Shown: positions 15,168 through 17,822 of the stretch, piece by piece
How the letters are laid out: the number at the start of each line of letters is the position of its first letter
Position numbering within the stretch: the first letter of the stretch is position 1
From: DALYLB01 sp046154695
GTDB lineage: Bacteria > Acidobacteriota > Blastocatellia > RBC074
Direction of reading: 5' to 3'
Assembly: GCA_046154695.1 (NCBI GenBank)
Contig: JBJXFI010000284.1
Span: 1 to 17,822, forward strand
DNA: 17,822 nucleotides
Translations under genes and position numbers: made by a program
The notes under the pieces: generated by a model
The model's input: only the letters and a program-made list of their open reading frames with translations
The model's database searches: none
What the model was told of the DNA's origin: nothing

Positions 15168-16313
15168 GTGAAGACAAAATCAGACCTCATACTTCCTGGA
15201 TCGACGATAGGTGTGTTGGGCAGCGGGCAATTGGGCCGCATGTTCGCGATTGCGGCGCGGCGGCTGGGCTATCGCGTGCACACCTTTTCGCCCGAGTCGG
15301 ACACGCCGACGGGGCAGATTGCGGATGAGGAGATCGAGGCGTCGTATGACGATCTGGAGTCGGTGCGAAGTTTCGCGCGCGGCGTGCAGGTCGTGACCTT
15401 TGAATTCGAGAACGTGCCGTCGGCCACGGCGGAGGCGGCGGCGGAATGCGCGCCCGTGCGCCCGGCGGGAAGCATTCTCCATACGACGCAGAACCGGCTC
15501 CGCGAGAAGACCTTTCTGGCAAGCCATGGTTTTCCCGTCACTCCTTTCCGCGAGGTCGGGACGCTTGCGGAATTGACCTCCGCGCTGGATGCGTTCGGTT
15601 ATCCGGCGGTGCTCAAGACGGCGGGGTTCGGGTACGACGGAAAGGGGCAGACGCGAATCCTCTCGCCCGAACAGGCGGAGCGGGCCTTTCTCTCGGCGGG
15701 CAGCAGCCAACTGGTGCTGGAAGCCTTCGTCGATTTCGCATGCGAGGTCTCGGTGGTGGGCGCGCGCGGACTGGATGGATCGTTCGCGCACTGGGGTGTG
15801 TTCGGCAACGAACACCGCAACCATATTCTGGACGTATCGATCGCCCCGGCCCCCATCTCCGCGGAGATCGCTCACGAAGCCGTCGAGATCGCCCGCGCGG
15901 TCCTCGAACAGCTCGGGGTCGTCGGCGTCCTCTGCGTCGAGTTCTTTCTGACCCGGAGCGGCAAGCTCCTCATCAACGAGCTGGCGCCGCGGCCGCATAA
16001 CTCCGGGCACCTGACGGTGGACGCCTGTGTCACCAGCCAGTTCGAACAGCAACTTCGCGCCGTCTGCGGCCTGCCGCTCGGCTCCACGGAGCTGCTGCGC
16101 CCGGCCGCGATGGCCAACATGCTCGGCGATCTCTGGGAGAACGGCGAGCCGGACTGGACCGCCGCCCTCGCCTTCCCCGAGATCAAACTGCATCTCTATG
16201 GCAAACTCGGCCCGAAAACCGGGCGCAAGATGGGCCACATGACCGCCCTGGCCGCCTCTCCCGATGAGGCCGCCCGCATCGTCCGGGCCGCGCGCGAAGC
16301 CCTGTCACATTGA
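15168..16313 (+). CDS. purK: N5-carboxyaminoimidazole ribonucleotide synthase (PurK)
   Basis: PurK uses ATP and bicarbonate to convert aminoimidazole ribonucleotide to N5-CAIR in purine biosynthesis; PurE then acts on the product. From GTG 15168 the protein has 381 residues, usual for the family. Landmarks are the N-terminal Gly loop ILPGSTIGVLGSGQLGRM (8-25), the ATP-grasp Gly-rich loop AGFGYDGKGQ (near 166-175), ELAPRPHNSGHLTVDACVTS (near 270-289) and KMGHMTAL close to the C-terminus. GTG 15168 puts the conserved Rossmann start at the usual distance. GTG 15105 in the same frame has a better cgggag ribosome site but adds 21 residues outside the family, so the start is open. No purE is visible in the window. 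It is convergent with psd, with 28 bp between the stops. Confidence 0.95.
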   Translation: MKTKSDLILPGSTIGVLGSGQLGRMFAIAARRLGYRVHTFSPESDTPTGQIADEEIEASYDDLESVRSFARGVQVVTFEFENVPSATAEAAAECAPVRPAGSILHTTQNRLREKTFLASHGFPVTPFREVGTLAELTSALDAFGYPAVLKTAGFGYDGKGQTRILSPEQAERAFLSAGSSQLVLEAFVDFACEVSVVGARGLDGSFAHWGVFGNEHRNHILDVSIAPAPISAEIAHEAVEIARAVLEQLGVVGVLCVEFFLTRSGKLLINELAPRPHNSGHLTVDACVTSQFEQQLRAVCGLPLGSTELLRPAAMANMLGDLWENGEPDWTAALAFPEIKLHLYGKLGPKTGRKMGHMTALAASPDEAARIVRAAREALSH

Positions 16314-16341
16314 TCATTTTCCAGATTCCATTTTTCAATTG

Positions 16342-17235
16342 TCATTTGCCCGCGCGCCCGATCTTCTCGCCGTAACGAACGATCGTCTCGATCCCCCGGG
16401 CGGAATGCGCCGCGATGTCCTCATCGATCGTCGCGGCGCCGGGACCGAGCAGCAGAATCACCGTCGAGCCGCCGAATTCGAAATAGCCCTTCTCTTCCCC
16501 GCGCCGGACCGCGCCGCCCATCGGTATCCGCTGAACGATCCGCCCGACGCTCGTCGCCCCGACATCGATGTGGACCGCATCGCCGAAGTTCCGCGTCTTC
16601 AACACACACGCCTCCCGCTGGTTTTCGGTGAAGACGGCCTTCATCCGCCGCAGGCTGAGCGGATGGACGCTGCGATAGAACCCGTTGATCACGCGCACCG
16701 GCCCCTGCTCTCCGTCATCCACGAAACAGAACCGGTGATAATCGACCGGGGCCAGACGGAAGATCAGGCACCAGCCCCCGAGATAGCCCGCCGCCATGGA
16801 CGCATCCCCGAGCAGCTCCGCGATCGTGAAGCGCCGCGCCTTGACCGGAACGACCGCCCCTCGCTCGATCGGCCAGACCGCCAGCCGGCAATCGGCCACC
16901 GAGATCAGATGGCCCGGCTCGCGATCGATCGGGCGCGCCTCGGGCTTCAGTTTCCGAATGAAGAATTCATTGAAGGATCGGAATGACTCGGCCGGCCGCT
17001 CGACCTCCGCGAGATCGATTCCGTACTCGCGAATGAACGCGGCGATCTTCGCCCGCGAACGCGGACTGCGCATTCGCCGCGCATAGACCTCCGTCGCCCA
17101 CCTGCGCTTGAGCAGCAGTTCCGTCAATGCGAACCCGAACGACGAGCCGTAGAGGAATTCCATCACCCGGCGCTCATAGAGGGTCTCTTCCTCGATCGAT
17201 CGGGTCTTGCGGTTATATAAAAGGACTGGATTCAT
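16342..17235 (-). CDS. psd: Phosphatidylserine decarboxylase proenzyme
   Basis: Psd decarboxylates phosphatidylserine to phosphatidylethanolamine at the membrane. It is made as a proenzyme that cleaves itself to form a pyruvoyl group. At 297 residues this matches the longer Psd type known from clostridia and eukaryotic Psd2-like enzymes rather than the short archaeal-like type. Visible features are SFNEFFIRKLKPEARPID (87-104), the Asp region SVADCRL (112-118, D115), LAPVDYHRF (161-169, H167), GFYRSVHPLS (185-194, H191) and the cleavage/pyruvoyl site FGGST at 254-258, where S257 would become the pyruvoyl residue. ATG 17233-17235 has aaggag just upstream and starts like family members (MNPVLLYNRKT). 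The frame runs upstream to 17451 but that extension has no similarity. It diverges from the E2 gene. Confidence 0.95.
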   Translation of the reverse strand: MNPVLLYNRKTRSIEEETLYERRVMEFLYGSSFGFALTELLLKRRWATEVYARRMRSPRSRAKIAAFIREYGIDLAEVERPAESFRSFNEFFIRKLKPEARPIDREPGHLISVADCRLAVWPIERGAVVPVKARRFTIAELLGDASMAAGYLGGWCLIFRLAPVDYHRFCFVDDGEQGPVRVINGFYRSVHPLSLRRMKAVFTENQREACVLKTRNFGDAVHIDVGATSVGRIVQRIPMGGAVRRGEEKGYFEFGGSTVILLLGPGAATIDEDIAAHSARGIETIVRYGEKIGRAGK

Positions 17236-17375
17236 GATCTCCTTGTTCCATCCGGCGGCGCGGCCGTCGATTGGGCGCGAAGAATACTTGATCGCCGCCC
17301 GGGGCCGCAAGAAACGGAATCGACACTGAATCGAGATGCGGTCGAGGGCGCAGCCGCCGGGACTTTTGCAAAAAC

Positions 17376-17400
17376 GCGGAGGGGTGATTATCATCTCCGC
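17376..17400. promoter_or_regulatory. Operator-like dyad between psd and the E2 gene
   Basis: GCGGAG (17376-17381) and CTCCGC (17395-17400) are perfect reverse complements. They enclose the nearly symmetric TGATTATCA (17385-17393). The nested symmetry lies 65 bp before the E2 start and about 140 bp before the psd start. It could be a regulator binding site or a hairpin in a leader; neither is proved. Confidence 0.3.
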
Positions 17401-17465
17401 TTGCTTTCGCACTAATATGCATCCGGCATCTATTGTCGCGGGTGAAATCAAATCAGGAGAGATGA

Positions 17466-17822
17466 ATGGCTACTGACGTCCTAATGCCCCAGATGGGCGA
17501 ATCGATTGCTGAAGGAACGATCGTGAAATGGCTGAAGAAGGTTGGCGACAGCGTGGACCGCGACGAGCCGCTTCTTGAAATCTCGACAGACAAGGTGGAT
17601 GCGGAGATTCCCTCTCCCGCGGCGGGAGTGCTGACCGAGATCCTTGCCCGGGAGGGCGAGGTCATTGCCGTCAACGCCGTGATTGCGCGCATCGGCGGCG
17701 CGGGTGAAGCCGCCGCCCCGGCCCCGGTCGTGAGCGCGCCCGCGCCGCCCGCCCCCGCGCCGCCTCCACCACCCGCGGCGCCCGCGGCGCCCGCGCCGCC
17801 TCCGCAGGCGGCCGTGACCGCG
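17466..17822 (+). CDS. sucB: E2 dihydrolipoyl acyltransferase of a 2-oxoacid dehydrogenase complex, probably succinyltransferase (5' part)
   Basis: Only the first 119 codons lie in the window. Residues 1-77 are a lipoyl domain: VLMPQMGESIAEGTIVKWL, then EISTDKVDAEIPSPAAG with K43 as the lipoylated lysine. From about residue 80 an Ala/Pro-rich swinging-arm linker begins and runs to the window edge. The MGESIxEGTI start and STDKVDxEIPSP around the lysine resemble 2-oxoglutarate dehydrogenase E2 (SucB), which passes succinyl groups to CoA in the TCA cycle. A pyruvate or branched-chain E2 is not excluded without the catalytic domain. ATG 17466 has aggaga at 17455-17460. No E1 or E3 gene is visible upstream. 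Confidence 0.88.
   Translation, partial: MATDVLMPQMGESIAEGTIVKWLKKVGDSVDRDEPLLEISTDKVDAEIPSPAAGVLTEILAREGEVIAVNAVIARIGGAGEAAAPAPVVSAPAPPAPAPPPPPAAPAAPAPPPQAAVTA

Noticed and set aside
15180..16238. 352-residue minus-strand frame opposite purK
   Set aside because: Arg/Gly-rich shadow of purK, whose product shows all family landmarks.

Overview
The window is high-G+C bacterial DNA, most likely from an acidobacterium. The best clue is the C-terminal half of the Kelch protein at 1853-3463. It matches my memory of the 'Solibacter uncharacterized C-terminal domain' (TIGR03437 type), with the words PAPLFFVSPLQINYQIP and LNQFNIILP. The density of secreted beta-propeller, TIG, CRTAC1-type and cohesin/dockerin-like proteins fits that phylum. 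This placement rests on recognition, not on a search.

Layout. 1-264: two tandem copies of a 144-bp unit carrying near-perfect palindromes. 374-1624 (-): secreted alkaline-phosphatase/nucleotide-pyrophosphatase-like enzyme. It diverges from 1853-3463 (+), a secreted six-Kelch protein. 3649-4629 (-): aldo/keto reductase with a twin-arginine-like leader. It diverges from 4823-5824 (+), a secreted cyclase-family (kynurenine-formamidase-like) metal hydrolase. A 15-bp-stem hairpin (5846-5893) separates the cyclase from the convergent 5975-6664 (-), a secreted concanavalin-A-like protein. Three large rightward genes follow: 6810-8279, a metzincin-like zinc peptidase without a visible signal peptide; 8564-12415, a 1283-residue protein with two cohesin-like domains, a dockerin-like segment and nine TIG repeats; and 12793-14736, a CRTAC1-type VCBS/FG-GAP protein with a C-terminal ASPIC/UnbV domain. 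Next is a 290-bp non-coding element with 25-bp imperfect terminal inverted repeats and nested palindromes (14749-15038). The right end is housekeeping: purK (+), convergent with psd (-), which diverges from the start of an E2 dihydrolipoyl acyltransferase gene (+) cut by the window edge.

How the genes fit together. Most of the left and centre encodes exported proteins: hydrolases, beta-propellers and modular adhesin-like surface proteins. This suggests a cell-envelope or extracellular-interaction region rather than one metabolic pathway. Most genes are separated by more than 100 bp and often change strand, so they are probably single transcription units. PurK serves purine synthesis, Psd makes phosphatidylethanolamine and the E2 serves the TCA cycle; these look like unrelated neighbours.

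Nothing seen is a clear phage, CRISPR, toxin-antitoxin or defence system. The items most worth a second look are the 290-bp nested-palindrome element, the 144-bp tandem palindromic repeat, the peptidase with a seven-cysteine zinc-site region but no export signal, and the cohesin/dockerin/TIG protein.
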